Assembly (NCBI RefSeq): GCF_945277285.1
Contig: NZ_CALYPR010000001.1
Coordinates: forward strand, 868,001-932,000
From: an uncultured Bartonella sp.
GTDB lineage: Bacteria; Pseudomonadota; Alphaproteobacteria; Rhizobiales; Rhizobiaceae
DNA length: 64,000 nucleotides
Reading direction: 5' to 3'
Shown here piece after piece: positions 28,501 to 38,181 of the stretch. Each line of letters opens with the position of its first letter. Within the stretch, counting starts at the first letter, position 1. A program made the position numbers and the translations under genes. The notes under the pieces are model-generated. The model saw only the letters and a list, made by a program, of their open reading frames with translations. It did no database searches and was not told the DNA's origin.

Positions 28501-29488
28501 CGCAACGAAGCATCCCAGCCAATGTAGCGACCATGGCGATTTCGTATTCGGCCGATATTCGCCTTACAGTGTTTTTACCGCTCATGAATGGTCGGTATTC
28601 CGTGCCGATACACCTTTGACGCTGACTTTTGATGAAGTCAAACGGTTACGTTCCATTGGCGACCCGATTGATCTGCAAGAAGTGCAACGCATCTATCTTT
28701 CATTGTCGCGCCTGCTTTCAACTCATGTTGAAGCAATCCAGACGCTGTTTCAAAAACGGAAACGTTTTCTACGCACACAAAACACCACAAAAACCCCGTT
28801 CATTATCGGCATTGCCGGTTCGGTTGCCGTCGGTAAATCGACCACCGCCCGTATCCTGCAAGAACTCCTTAAACGCTGGCCGTCAAGCCCCAAGGTTGAT
28901 CTTGTCACAACAGACGGATTTCTTTATCCCAATGCAGTTTTAAAAGCTGAAAACCGCATGGATAGAAAAGGCTTTCCTGATTCTTATGATGTCGGCAAAC
29001 TTCTGCGTTTTCTTTCTGCAATTAAAGCCGGCATGGGCGATGTCGAAGCACCACTTTATTCCCACTTTGCTTATGATGTTTTGCCCAATGAGCATATTGT
29101 TATTGATAGACCTGATATTCTGATTGTCGAAGGAATCAATGTGCTTCAGGTGCGCGATTTACCGCAGGACGGGAAAATTGTTCCGTTTGTATCCGATTTT
29201 TTCGATTTTTCGATTTATATTGATGCCGATTTAGAAATTATCCGCCACTGGTATATGGAACGTTTTCGTCGCTTCCGACTCACAGCATTCCAGAATCCGC
29301 AATCATTTTTTCACCGTTATTCAAAAATGACCGAAGACGAGGCCATGGCCGTTGCCGATAAACTCTGGAATACGATCAATCTGAAAAATTTGAAAGAGAA
29401 TATTTTACCGACAAGACCGCGTGCCGATCTCATTTTACGTAAAGGCAGCGACCATCTGGTAGAATATGTCGCGCTTAGAAAGCTATAG
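28493..29488 (+). CDS. coaA: type I pantothenate kinase
   Basis: 331 residues. P-loop [15 protein letters not shown], then [14 protein letters not shown] and EGINVLQ, as in E. coli CoaA. Phosphorylates pantothenate, the first and regulated step of coenzyme A synthesis. The start at 28493 overlaps the last eight bases of hisE; a longer frame into hisE is not family-like. The hisE-coaA junction is conserved in Rhizobiales. Confidence 0.96.
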   Translation: MVDATKHPSQCSDHGDFVFGRYSPYSVFTAHEWSVFRADTPLTLTFDEVKRLRSIGDPIDLQEVQRIYLSLSRLLSTHVEAIQTLFQKRKRFLRTQNTTKTPFIIGIAGSVAVGKSTTARILQELLKRWPSSPKVDLVTTDGFLYPNAVLKAENRMDRKGFPDSYDVGKLLRFLSAIKAGMGDVEAPLYSHFAYDVLPNEHIVIDRPDILIVEGINVLQVRDLPQDGKIVPFVSDFFDFSIYIDADLEIIRHWYMERFRRFRLTAFQNPQSFFHRYSKMTEDEAMAVADKLWNTINLKNLKENILPTRPRADLILRKGSDHLVEYVALRKL

Positions 29489-29495
29489 GTGTTTT

Positions 29496-30887
29496 ATGTC
29501 TCAACTCTTATGTCCGACAACGCTTTGCCCTGTTGAATTTACCGCCACTCGATCAACAAAAAGCCGTGCTATCGTTTTAGTAAAAGAAGGTGAGAAACAG
29601 TATTTCGCGGACGAGCCGCGGGTGAACAGCTGGGTGGAGGCCAATCATTTTACCGGAAAGAACGGGCAGATATTGCTGGTTCCTGATGATAATGGCGAAC
29701 CAGCCAAGGTTTTTTTCGGACTTGGTGCAGGAACTGATCAATTCATCACCGGAAACCTTCCCGGAAGTCTTCCTGAAGGAGAATGGCATTTTGAAAATTT
29801 GCCGGAAAATCCATTTAATCTTTTCTTGGGCCTTGCTTTAGGGAGCTACAAGTTCAGCCGTTATCTGAAAGATAAAAACAATAAAGTGCTAAAATTCAAC
29901 GTTCCGGCAGATGTTGATGAAAAAGAACTTAAACGCATTATAGATACAACATTTCTTGTTCGCGATCTTATCAATACGCCAACAAACGATATGGAACCCG
30001 ATACAATCGAGGCGGCAATACGCGAACTCGGCAGAACCTTCGGTGCTAGTGTCAAAAGCATTTGCGGCGACGAGCTTTTGTCCAAAAATTTTCCCATGGT
30101 TCATGCGGTCGGGCGTGCCGGTTCTGTTGCTCCACGTATCATTGACCTTAACTGGGGTCATGAAAATCATCCGAAAGTTACTTTGGTCGGAAAGGGCGTT
30201 GCCTTTGATAGCGGCGGTCTCAACATCAAATCGCCAAATGGCATGCTGCTGATGAAGAAAGATATGGGTGGTGCTGCCAATGTGACCGGGCTTGCTCGTC
30301 TGATTATGGACGCAAAACTGCCTGTTCGCCTGCGTCTTATCATTCCGGCTGTTGAAAATTCCATTTCCGGAAATGCTTTTCGCCCGGGCGATGTCCTTAA
30401 AAGTCGTAAAGGTTTGAGTGTCGAAATTGGCAATACCGATGCCGAAGGCCGCCTCATCCTTGCTGATGCGCTCGCCTATGCCGACGAGGAAAAACCGGAT
30501 TATCTTTTTGACATGGCAACGCTGACAGGTGCCGCACGTGTGGCCTTGGGGCCGGACATATCGCCTTTTTATTGCACCAATGAAAAACTTGGCGAAAAAA
30601 TTTCTAGACTGGCGATGGCAATTCAGGATCCGCTTTGGCAATTACCACTCTGGAAGCCTTATGAGGCGAAACTCGTTTCCCGTATTGCCGACCTCAATAA
30701 TGTAACAAGTGACGGTTTTGCCGGTTCAATTATTGCTGCTTTGTTTTTGGATAAATTTGTCAATCAGGCAAAAAATTGGGGGCATTTTGATATCTATGGC
30801 TGGACACCTTCTGAAAAACCCGGTTTTCCCGTTGGTGGTGAAGCCCAAGGAATACGAGCTCTCTATACTCTGTTGAAAGATCTTTGA
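29496..30887 (+). CDS. M17 leucyl aminopeptidase family protein
   Basis: 463 residues. The C-terminal catalytic domain has the two-metal site: GKGVAFDSGGLNIKS, MKKDMGGAA and the signature NTDAEGRLILADAL. The N-terminal macro-like domain (about 1-150) is divergent, as in the PepB/rhizobial branch. Cytoplasmic; removes N-terminal residues from peptides. Seven bases after coaA, and its stop overlaps the start of the NlpC/P60 gene. That pairing is common in alphaproteobacteria. Confidence 0.93.
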   Translation: MSQLLCPTTLCPVEFTATRSTKSRAIVLVKEGEKQYFADEPRVNSWVEANHFTGKNGQILLVPDDNGEPAKVFFGLGAGTDQFITGNLPGSLPEGEWHFENLPENPFNLFLGLALGSYKFSRYLKDKNNKVLKFNVPADVDEKELKRIIDTTFLVRDLINTPTNDMEPDTIEAAIRELGRTFGASVKSICGDELLSKNFPMVHAVGRAGSVAPRIIDLNWGHENHPKVTLVGKGVAFDSGGLNIKSPNGMLLMKKDMGGAANVTGLARLIMDAKLPVRLRLIIPAVENSISGNAFRPGDVLKSRKGLSVEIGNTDAEGRLILADALAYADEEKPDYLFDMATLTGAARVALGPDISPFYCTNEKLGEKISRLAMAIQDPLWQLPLWKPYEAKLVSRIADLNNVTSDGFAGSIIAALFLDKFVNQAKNWGHFDIYGWTPSEKPGFPVGGEAQGIRALYTLLKDL

Positions 30888-31738
30888 TGGAAAAACTCGA
30901 CCCACGTCTTCATGCATTTCGCGCTGATCTTGCCGATGAACGTTTGCGCGGCAAAGTCGAAGCTTTCCGTTTTGTGTCGGGCACATTAAAACGCGTTATC
31001 GCTCCGACTGCCGCTCTTTATAAGATACCTGACCACCGCAGCGAAAGGCAAAGCGAATGTCTGTTTGGCGAAGACGTGCTTGTCTTTGAGGAAAAAGACG
31101 GTTTTTGCTGGGTGAAATCTCTACAAGACAGTTATGTTGGCTATATGGAACAATCAAAAATCGGGTTGTTAGAAAACCAAACTACCCATTGGGTAACGGT
31201 GCCACGAACTTTCCAATATAGTGATTGCGATTTGCGCAGTCCGATGATTGGTTCCCTGTCTATGGGAAGTCGCGTCACCATCGTCGGAGAAGCTGAAACC
31301 CGTGGCACCCATTATGCTGAGCTTGATAATGGTCATTTTGTTGTTGAAACTCACATTGCACCGGTAACTACTTTGGCGAGCGATTATGTAAGTGTTGCTG
31401 AAAGCTTCATCCACACGCCCTATCTTTGGGGTGGCAAAAGTGGTTTGGGAATTGATTGTTCGGGGCTCGTGCAACTTTCTATGATGATGGCAGGAAAATC
31501 TGTTTTGCGTGACACCGACATGCAAGAAGCAAGTATTGGAACAAAAATTAACCCTTCAGACGGGCTCAAACGTGGTGATCTGGTTTTCTGGAAGGGACAT
31601 GTCGCTATTATGACTGATGAAAATACGCTTCTTCATGCAAATGGCGCATCAATGGATGTGCGAAAGGAAAATTTGGATAAAGCAATCGGGCGCATTGCCA
31701 GCAGACATTCAGCGCCGAGCTGCTTCAAACGCCCATAG
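30887..31738 (+). CDS. NlpC/P60 peptidoglycan hydrolase with SH3 domains
   Basis: 283 residues. Two bacterial SH3-like regions (about 40-90 and 105-155) precede an NlpC/P60 cysteine peptidase domain (about 160-280) with catalytic cysteine in GIDCSGLVQ and histidines in GHVAIM and HANG. It cuts D-Glu/meso-DAP bonds in cell-wall peptides. No signal peptide is visible, as in other members next to the M17 peptidase, which suggests a role in recycling peptides in the cytoplasm. ATG overlaps the upstream TGA. Confidence 0.9.
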   Translation: MEKLDPRLHAFRADLADERLRGKVEAFRFVSGTLKRVIAPTAALYKIPDHRSERQSECLFGEDVLVFEEKDGFCWVKSLQDSYVGYMEQSKIGLLENQTTHWVTVPRTFQYSDCDLRSPMIGSLSMGSRVTIVGEAETRGTHYAELDNGHFVVETHIAPVTTLASDYVSVAESFIHTPYLWGGKSGLGIDCSGLVQLSMMMAGKSVLRDTDMQEASIGTKINPSDGLKRGDLVFWKGHVAIMTDENTLLHANGASMDVRKENLDKAIGRIASRHSAPSCFKRP

Positions 31739-31747
31739 GCCTATAAC

Positions 31748-31762
31748 GCCTTTAAAAAAGGC
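31748..31762 (+). terminator. small hairpin after the NlpC/P60 gene
   Basis: GCCTTT / AAAGGC with a three-base loop, ten bases after the stop, followed by CGCCATTTTATT. A weak terminator at best. Confidence 0.4.
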
Positions 31763-31916
31763 CGCCATTTTATTGCATAGCGATACTTACACGCTGTTTT
31801 TTATGCAGTTTTGCGAAGGATGGGCACTTTCATAAAACACTCTAAATCTATCAGAGCCTCAACATTGATAGTCTTTCAACGCTGATGCTCTTTCGTAGCT
31901 TTTTCCTTGAAAAAGC

Positions 31917-32930
31917 CTAGAAACCTTCAAGAACAAGCTTTCCAACAGAGCGGTGCGTTTCAATCAAGCGGTGGGCTTCGCGCAAATTTGCCGCATTGAT
32001 GGGCGACATTACTTTCGAGAGGGTTGGCAAAATCTTTTTTTCGTCAATCAGCTTTGCCACATGCTCTAATATTTGCCCTTGTCTCATAATATCATCGGTC
32101 ACAAACATGGAGCGGGTAAACATCGACTCCCAATGAACCGAAACGCTTTTCATTTTTAACGGGTTGATGTCAAAGGTTTTTGGACCGTCAATCAAACCGA
32201 GACGTCCTTCGGGAGCAATAATGTCGACATATTGAGGCAAATATCCATCAGAATTTGCTGTCGAAAAAATAAAAGCAGGATGAGGGAAACCTACTTTTGC
32301 AAGTTGCGGTGCAAAATCCTTGGCATGATCAATGACATGATGGGCACCCATTTTTAGTGCCCATTCCTGTGATTGTGGGCGTGAGGCTGTCGCGATAATT
32401 TCCACATCGGAAAGCTGGCGTGCCAATTCTATTGCGATAGATCCCACTCCGCCTGCGCCGGCAATCATTAAAAGAGCATTTTTGCCATTATGAACGGGTG
32501 TTTTTATATCAAGCCGGTCAAACAGCATCTCATAGGCAGTAAGTGATGTAAGCGGCATAGCTGCAGCGGTCTTAAAATCGATACTTTTCGGTTTATGGGC
32601 AACAAGGCGACTGTCAATGGCTTGAAATTGACTGTTTGATCCCTGCCGGTTAATAGCACCTGCATAAAACACCTCGTCACCCTGATGAAAACTGGTAACG
32701 TTTTTACCTGTTTTTTGCACAATACCTGATGCATCAAAGCCGAGTATACGTGCACCCTTGCCAAAAGGCTTTCCAGTTTGACGCGTTTTAACATCAATTG
32801 GATTGACCGATACCGCCTTGACCGCAACCAGTAAATCATAGTCACCGATCTCCGGCATATCGACTTCGATATCCTCTAACGACCGATCATCGTCAATTGG
32901 TAAATTCTCGAAATATCCGACGGCTTTCAT
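31917..32930 (-). CDS. zinc-type alcohol dehydrogenase-like / quinone oxidoreductase
   Basis: 337 residues, medium-chain dehydrogenase fold. N-terminal GroES-like domain (VSVNPIDVKTRQTGKP, ILGFDASGIVQKTG) and Rossmann NADPH site AGAGGVGSIAIELARQL. Lacks the structural-zinc cysteine cluster and the catalytic-zinc cysteine, so despite the common database name it is probably a zinc-independent NADPH:quinone or enone reductase. Monocistronic. Substrate unknown. Confidence 0.87.
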   Translation of the reverse strand: MKAVGYFENLPIDDDRSLEDIEVDMPEIGDYDLLVAVKAVSVNPIDVKTRQTGKPFGKGARILGFDASGIVQKTGKNVTSFHQGDEVFYAGAINRQGSNSQFQAIDSRLVAHKPKSIDFKTAAAMPLTSLTAYEMLFDRLDIKTPVHNGKNALLMIAGAGGVGSIAIELARQLSDVEIIATASRPQSQEWALKMGAHHVIDHAKDFAPQLAKVGFPHPAFIFSTANSDGYLPQYVDIIAPEGRLGLIDGPKTFDINPLKMKSVSVHWESMFTRSMFVTDDIMRQGQILEHVAKLIDEKKILPTLSKVMSPINAANLREAHRLIETHRSVGKLVLEGF

Positions 32931-33113
32931 GGCGGCTCTTTCCGATTAGGCGTTAAAAGAAATTCTCTTGGTTAAAAAGAATAGAAAAAAAATCATCTTT
33001 CTTCTATTCAATTTAGAGTATGCTTTGAAGAAAGCCAACTCAATCAAACAAATCCATGATCGAGAAAAGTGCTTTTAAACGCTTGAACAGATAACAAGCG
33101 ATGTTAAAAACAC

Positions 33114-34937
33114 TTATTTTTCTATTTTTTTCTTTTTCGCCGATTGATCTTTAATTTGTTCGATATCATCAAAATCGGGATCTTTGAACTGCAAATCGTG
33201 AAGATGCTTATAAAGCCCACCTTCAATTTGTAGCAGTTCCGGCTGGGTACCCTGCTCGACAATTTTGCCGTTTTTCATAACAACAATCTTATTGGCACGA
33301 GAAATTGTCGAAAGCCTATGGGCAATAACAATAGTTGTGCGATTGGTTGTCAAACGAGCCAACGCTTCTTTTATCAAAGCTTCCGATTCAGAATCAAGAG
33401 CACTGGTTGCTTCATCCAATATCAAGATTTCACTATTGCGCAGCATTGCACGGGCAATAGCAATGCGCTGTTTTTGGCCCCCAGAAAGATTTCCGCCATT
33501 ATCACCGACATCAGTGTCATAACCATTCGGCAATTCCATTATAAAATCATGGGCGTTGGCCAGCTTGGCAACGTTGATAATCTCTTCCTCGGTGGCTCCC
33601 TCTCGGCCTAAGCCGATATTATATTTGACCGATCCCTGAAAAAGAAATGTATCTTGACCAACGTAAGACATCAATTCGCGCAGCGACTTGAAACTCGCGT
33701 CACGAATATCTTGCCCATCAATCAGAATCCGGCCTTCCTGAGGATCATAAAGACGCATAATAAGATTGATCATCGTCGATTTCCCGGATCCTGAGGGACC
33801 GACGAGAGCCGTCATCTTCCCTGCCGGAATATCAAGATTGATATCATGCAAGACCACATGATCTTTAACATAAGAAAAACCGACATGTTCAAGCTTGACA
33901 TTGCCTTTTGAACGACCAAGCTCGATAGCATTTTCTTTTTCCATCAACGAAAGCGGATGGTCGAGAATCTCGAACATCATCCGAACACCGATCATTCCCG
34001 ACTCGATTTTGACACGCACATTGGCCACTCTTTTCGCCGGTTCATAAGCCAAAAGAAGGGCAACGATAAACGACATCAACTCACCTTGCACGCCGGTTCT
34101 CTGTGTTGCCATGTAGCCTGAAAAGCCGATGACAACGGCAATGGCAATACCGGCCAGAGTTTCCATAATCGGACTTGTTGCAGCTTCCAGCGTTGCAATA
34201 CCGTTTGAACGCGTTTCAACATCGGTAATTGCTTTATTCATGCGCCGTTTCATAAGTTCTTCAAGCGAAAACGCTTTAATCACGCGAATGCCAATTGTTG
34301 TTTCTTGCATAACTTTGATAATTTCGGCGATGGATGATAGTTCTTTTTCCATCAAACCACGGACGCGTTTTAAAACCTGACGAACACCGATGAATGCAAC
34401 CGGCCCGACTGCCAAAGCAATGATACTTAACAGAAAATTCTGGTATAACATAACTGCAAGAAGGCTAACAACCGAAAAAAGGTCCCGTACAAAAGTCGTA
34501 ACAATTGTATCAATAATGCTCCGCGCAGCATTGGCATTTTGTGTTACACGCACAAGAAGATCAGATGAGGATGCATTCTGATAATAGGCCACCCCCTGTT
34601 GCATAAGCCGGGAATAAATACGCCGCTGTTGCTCGGCAACAATACTATTGCCTGCCTTACTAAGGAAATAGGTTTGTGCAAACGTAGAAAATCCTTTGAC
34701 AATAAATATACCGGCTACTGCCGCCGAAACCATGGCAATGAGCTTAAAATCCTTTGCTTCGATAATATGGTTGACAACGTCCCTCATAATCCATGCACTT
34801 GCACCGGTAGTTGCCGATATTACGAGCATGGACATAATTGAGCAAACATACCAGAATGCATGTTTACGAAAATTATCATGAAGCAAACGTACAATAAGTT
34901 TCTTGTCAAATGAGGATATCTGCTTTTTCTTGGCCAT
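33114..34937 (-). CDS. MsbA-like ABC transporter, fused permease/ATPase
   Basis: 607 residues from the ATG at 34937 (GTG 34946 is an alternative). Six membrane helices in residues about 20-310, then the ATPase: Walker A GPSGSGKST, signature LSGGQKQR, Walker B ILILDEATSALD and switch H in IAHRLST. The half-size exporter architecture fits MsbA (lipid A flippase) or a multidrug/beta-glucan exporter. The C-terminus is highly charged (KDQSAKKKKIEK). The upstream region holds its promoter. The substrate cannot be fixed from sequence. Confidence 0.9.
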   Translation of the reverse strand: MAKKKQISSFDKKLIVRLLHDNFRKHAFWYVCSIMSMLVISATTGASAWIMRDVVNHIIEAKDFKLIAMVSAAVAGIFIVKGFSTFAQTYFLSKAGNSIVAEQQRRIYSRLMQQGVAYYQNASSSDLLVRVTQNANAARSIIDTIVTTFVRDLFSVVSLLAVMLYQNFLLSIIALAVGPVAFIGVRQVLKRVRGLMEKELSSIAEIIKVMQETTIGIRVIKAFSLEELMKRRMNKAITDVETRSNGIATLEAATSPIMETLAGIAIAVVIGFSGYMATQRTGVQGELMSFIVALLLAYEPAKRVANVRVKIESGMIGVRMMFEILDHPLSLMEKENAIELGRSKGNVKLEHVGFSYVKDHVVLHDINLDIPAGKMTALVGPSGSGKSTMINLIMRLYDPQEGRILIDGQDIRDASFKSLRELMSYVGQDTFLFQGSVKYNIGLGREGATEEEIINVAKLANAHDFIMELPNGYDTDVGDNGGNLSGGQKQRIAIARAMLRNSEILILDEATSALDSESEALIKEALARLTTNRTTIVIAHRLSTISRANKIVVMKNGKIVEQGTQPELLQIEGGLYKHLHDLQFKDPDFDDIEQIKDQSAKKKKIEK

Positions 34938-35270
34938 AAATAGCACAACCCTTTTAATTTATTGCCTCGGTTATCATGACAGATAATTTCACCCGCCAAC
35001 TGGCCTTGTCAAATTGTTGAAATTAAATGACCTCGCCAATTTTAATACTATTTTTCCTATCCTGTTAGTGGTTGCGATGCAAGAAGTCCATTCATTTCAT
35101 GATTTGACAGCAATTATAGCTGACATTGTAACCGATGACACAGGATCTTCCGGTCTCTATTGTATTTGTAAAATACTTGCATTAACGATAACTAGACAGC
35201 TTTCATTTTATGGATTAAAGCTGCGTAATAAGCCATTTTTATAATATATAGGCTCCTATTGAGATGGTGA
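34938..35270. other. divergent promoter region, no gene seen
   Basis: About 330 bases between the ABC exporter and the RgpF-family gene, which are divergent. A plus-strand open stretch at 35014-35244 has no ribosome site or family features. Promoters for both flanks must lie here. Confidence 0.4.
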
Positions 35271-36971
35271 ATGAATAAAATGTATTCATCCGGCAAAGGG
35301 AAATTAGGCACTTTCATCACCAAAAATCTAAGCCGGGTTTTTAGAATCGTAAAAAAGCCGATAAAAGACGGAAAATTCAAAGACGAACGTCCGTCAGTTG
35401 CCATTATTTGTGATCCATCCAACAAACAGGGTGCTCACCTTGATGAATACATAAGTCATGTGGCTAACAATTATAATCTTGTCATGTTTTGGCCGGAAGG
35501 TTGTCCCATTCCTGAAAAAATTTCAGACGAAAAATATTGGCGGATCTATGATTTTTGTAACAGTGACCTCACCGAGCCGGTAAATAAATATTTTTCCAAC
35601 ATTTTCCTTGCTCTTCCAAACCTCGAATTTGTAGTTATCGACGCAAATGTCAAACGTTATTTTATGCGTTATCTATGGAAAAAACGCATAGCAAGTGTCT
35701 TGATGGTCAATCAAAATTACCAGCTTGTCGGCAAACCATTTAACCGAGTTCTCGCCTATGCTACACGTGTTATTTATGATGACTACGATACTTTTCTTCA
35801 TACACTCGCAAATGAGCTGTGGGCTTTCCCGGATAGTGTAGATTGTCTTACTCCGCCGCTTCAATCAAATCCGGCAGAAACGAAGGTTTATATCGACAAA
35901 ATTATCGACATTGGGAAGAAAGCTAAAAAACAACTTGTTCAGGAAAATGAGGATGCGCGTTTTTTGGCCCATTCTCGTGAATTCGATATTCCTTATTGGA
36001 CAGGCAAAAATAAATATACTTTTCATCGCCTTCATTTCGCCCGCCGTTATGTGCGCGATTATAAAAGTGGTGCCTCATCTGCACGCCCGAAAGCCGGATT
36101 TCACCCCGGAATTTACGCCGAACATCATGATCTAGGAGATGCTAGAATAGACCCGTTTGCCCATTATTTAAAATCCGGCAAACCCAACGGGATGTGGAAC
36201 TGGCAAGTCATCAATCAACCATTAAATCAGCCTATCACCGACTTCCATCAGAAAATAGCACTTCATATCCACGCTTATTATCCGGATATGTTAAATTCGA
36301 TTTTAAAAAAATTGAATGCCAATCAAGTGCGCCCCGATCTTTTTATCAGTATAAAATCTGAAGAAGATTGGCCAATTATTGAACAAATCACGGCTGGATA
36401 CGAGAAAAATAGAACCATAAAAGTTGTGCCCAATCGCGGGCGGGATATTGGTCCGCTTCTTACCGAATTCGGGCCTGAACTTGTTCACAATTATGAAATT
36501 ATCGGTCACATCCATACGAAAAAGAGTTTACATATAAAAAACCGAACGGCAGTTGAAAAATGGAATAATTTTTTAATGGTCAATCTTTTGGGCGATGGCA
36601 ACAGTTTAAAAATGGCTGATACCATTTTGTCCTATATGAATTCTCACGAACGAACTGCCCTTATTTTTCCTGATGATAAATACGCTGTCAGTTGGCGAAG
36701 CAATTATCTGATGGGCCTTAAAATAGCAAAACGTTTAAATATTCATACATTGCCAAAATATGTTATTTTTCCTACCGGAACGATGTTCTGGATAAAAGCG
36801 GAAGCTCTTAGATCTTTTGTTGATCTGGGGTTCTCATGGCAAGATTATCCGGAAGAACCATTACCAAGCGATGGAACTCTGCTTCATGCCATCGAGCGAA
36901 TGTTTGCATTAAATTGCCAACACCAAGGATTTGATATTGCGACAACCTATCTACCCTGGACAATGCGCTAG
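35271..36971 (+). CDS. RgpF-family (rhamnan synthesis F) glycan protein
   Basis: 566 residues. The second half shows PF05045: AHYPDMLNSILKKL-like entry (HIHAYYPDMLNSI), DLFISIKSEEDW, VVPNRGRDIGPLL, IGHIHTKKS, LIFPDDKYAVSW, FPTGTMFWIKAEAL and a final GFDIATTYLPW. RgpF proteins are glycosyltransferase-like and act in assembly of rhamnose-rich or similar polysaccharides and O antigens. The middle part HPGIYAEHHDLGDARIDPFAHYLKSGKPNGMW is a repeat common beside such domains. It stands alone here, without rhamnose or export genes, but next to a divergent MsbA-like exporter. Confidence 0.85.
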   Translation: MNKMYSSGKGKLGTFITKNLSRVFRIVKKPIKDGKFKDERPSVAIICDPSNKQGAHLDEYISHVANNYNLVMFWPEGCPIPEKISDEKYWRIYDFCNSDLTEPVNKYFSNIFLALPNLEFVVIDANVKRYFMRYLWKKRIASVLMVNQNYQLVGKPFNRVLAYATRVIYDDYDTFLHTLANELWAFPDSVDCLTPPLQSNPAETKVYIDKIIDIGKKAKKQLVQENEDARFLAHSREFDIPYWTGKNKYTFHRLHFARRYVRDYKSGASSARPKAGFHPGIYAEHHDLGDARIDPFAHYLKSGKPNGMWNWQVINQPLNQPITDFHQKIALHIHAYYPDMLNSILKKLNANQVRPDLFISIKSEEDWPIIEQITAGYEKNRTIKVVPNRGRDIGPLLTEFGPELVHNYEIIGHIHTKKSLHIKNRTAVEKWNNFLMVNLLGDGNSLKMADTILSYMNSHERTALIFPDDKYAVSWRSNYLMGLKIAKRLNIHTLPKYVIFPTGTMFWIKAEALRSFVDLGFSWQDYPEEPLPSDGTLLHAIERMFALNCQHQGFDIATTYLPWTMR

Positions 36972-37108
36972 GTTTTCAACCTAAAAATGGTTCTTAAAGA
37001 CTGGAATACTTCAAGAACCATATTTTACTCATCTCAAATGATGAGCGTTCAACTTAATAGAACTGACATCTATAAGTATTTCTCATTCACTATTTTTTGC
37101 GCCTACGT

Positions 37109-38068
37109 TTACTTATCATTTCTCAATTTTATGCTTTCAGCCATCTTTTCAATTTCGTTGCTATAAGCCGCCAGAGTACCCTTTTCACCGGTCGCGTGCA
37201 TAAAAATCGGATGTCCGTCATTACCAACAGCGGCATAAATAACTAGATCGACCGGATCGCCTTTCATCAAAGCAGTAGCCTGAAAACGTAATCCCGGGTG
37301 GCCGGCAAATTTAGTATTTTGTGTCTTGCGGTCTTCTACATTGTTGACGGTTTGGTTGATCGACTGCAGATAAGTATCGACGACTTTATCAAGAGGCTGT
37401 CCATTGGTGACTTCGAGACCTTTGGTGACAATAATATCAGGCCTTTCGACATCATCGTTTGTATAAGAAGGAATCGTCAGCATTGCTGAACTATTCATGA
37501 TCGAACCGACAAATTCAAACGGTGGTTGCGCACCAAATGTGAATGGCAAGGCACCTAATTGATCTTCTTCATCATTTTGGCGAGCAAGTGAAAGCGAATC
37601 AAAAATTCTCATTGCCTCATCATTTGAAAATGCCACCTTTTCTGGTGCTTGTAGCGTAACGACATAGGCTGCATTGGGGGCAAATAACATTGACGACCAT
37701 TTATCAAAAACGTTATTTGCTGCTGCTTGTTTGCCTTGATAAACTGTTACATCAACGCCATCGCGAGTTTTTCTGTGTGATTGGCTTGAAATAATATAGC
37801 GTTGTGCTGCCATTGTCGGCTTGAATTTTTTTTCGTCGTTAAAAATATCTTTCATATTTTTACTAGCTGGCGGCATTGTCGCAACAAGAATGGTCGCACC
37901 GGTTTTATCATCTACAAAACCGCTAAAATCCGTTGTTAAACTAAAACCGTCGGGAACACTGATATAGACTGCTGTGCCGGGTACCTTTTGATATACTGCC
38001 GCATGTACTCCCCAAGGGGCCAAGCTTAAAGCAATAATAGAAGGAATGAATTTCAATAATTTATGCAC
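37109..38068 (-). CDS. predicted periplasmic protein of unknown function
   Basis: 319 residues from a GTG at 38068 with GGAGG seven bases upstream. Signal peptide about 1-22 (KLLKFIPSIIALSLAPWGVHA). The mature part starts VYQKVPGTAVYISVPDGFSLTTDFSGFVDDKTGATILVATMPP, has no cysteines that I can see, and looks like a beta-rich globular fold similar in style to PsbP/DUF1795-type proteins. No catalytic motif. Convergent with the RgpF-family gene. Function not assigned. Confidence 0.7.
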   Translation of the reverse strand: MHKLLKFIPSIIALSLAPWGVHAAVYQKVPGTAVYISVPDGFSLTTDFSGFVDDKTGATILVATMPPASKNMKDIFNDEKKFKPTMAAQRYIISSQSHRKTRDGVDVTVYQGKQAAANNVFDKWSSMLFAPNAAYVVTLQAPEKVAFSNDEAMRIFDSLSLARQNDEEDQLGALPFTFGAQPPFEFVGSIMNSSAMLTIPSYTNDDVERPDIIVTKGLEVTNGQPLDKVVDTYLQSINQTVNNVEDRKTQNTKFAGHPGLRFQATALMKGDPVDLVIYAAVGNDGHPIFMHATGEKGTLAAYSNEIEKMAESIKLRNDK

Positions 38069-38181
38069 CAAAAAACCTCCGATATCAGAACCCCGCAAAC
38101 CATACCAATTTATCAAGACGACATTATAAATATAATGTCAACAACGCACAAAAGGTATAAATTGTTCCTTATTAAACAGCG

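Noticed and set aside
29889..30641. 250-residue minus-strand frame opposite the M17 aminopeptidase
   Set aside because: Shadow frame of a conserved enzyme; rich in unusual residues and has no recognisable domain.
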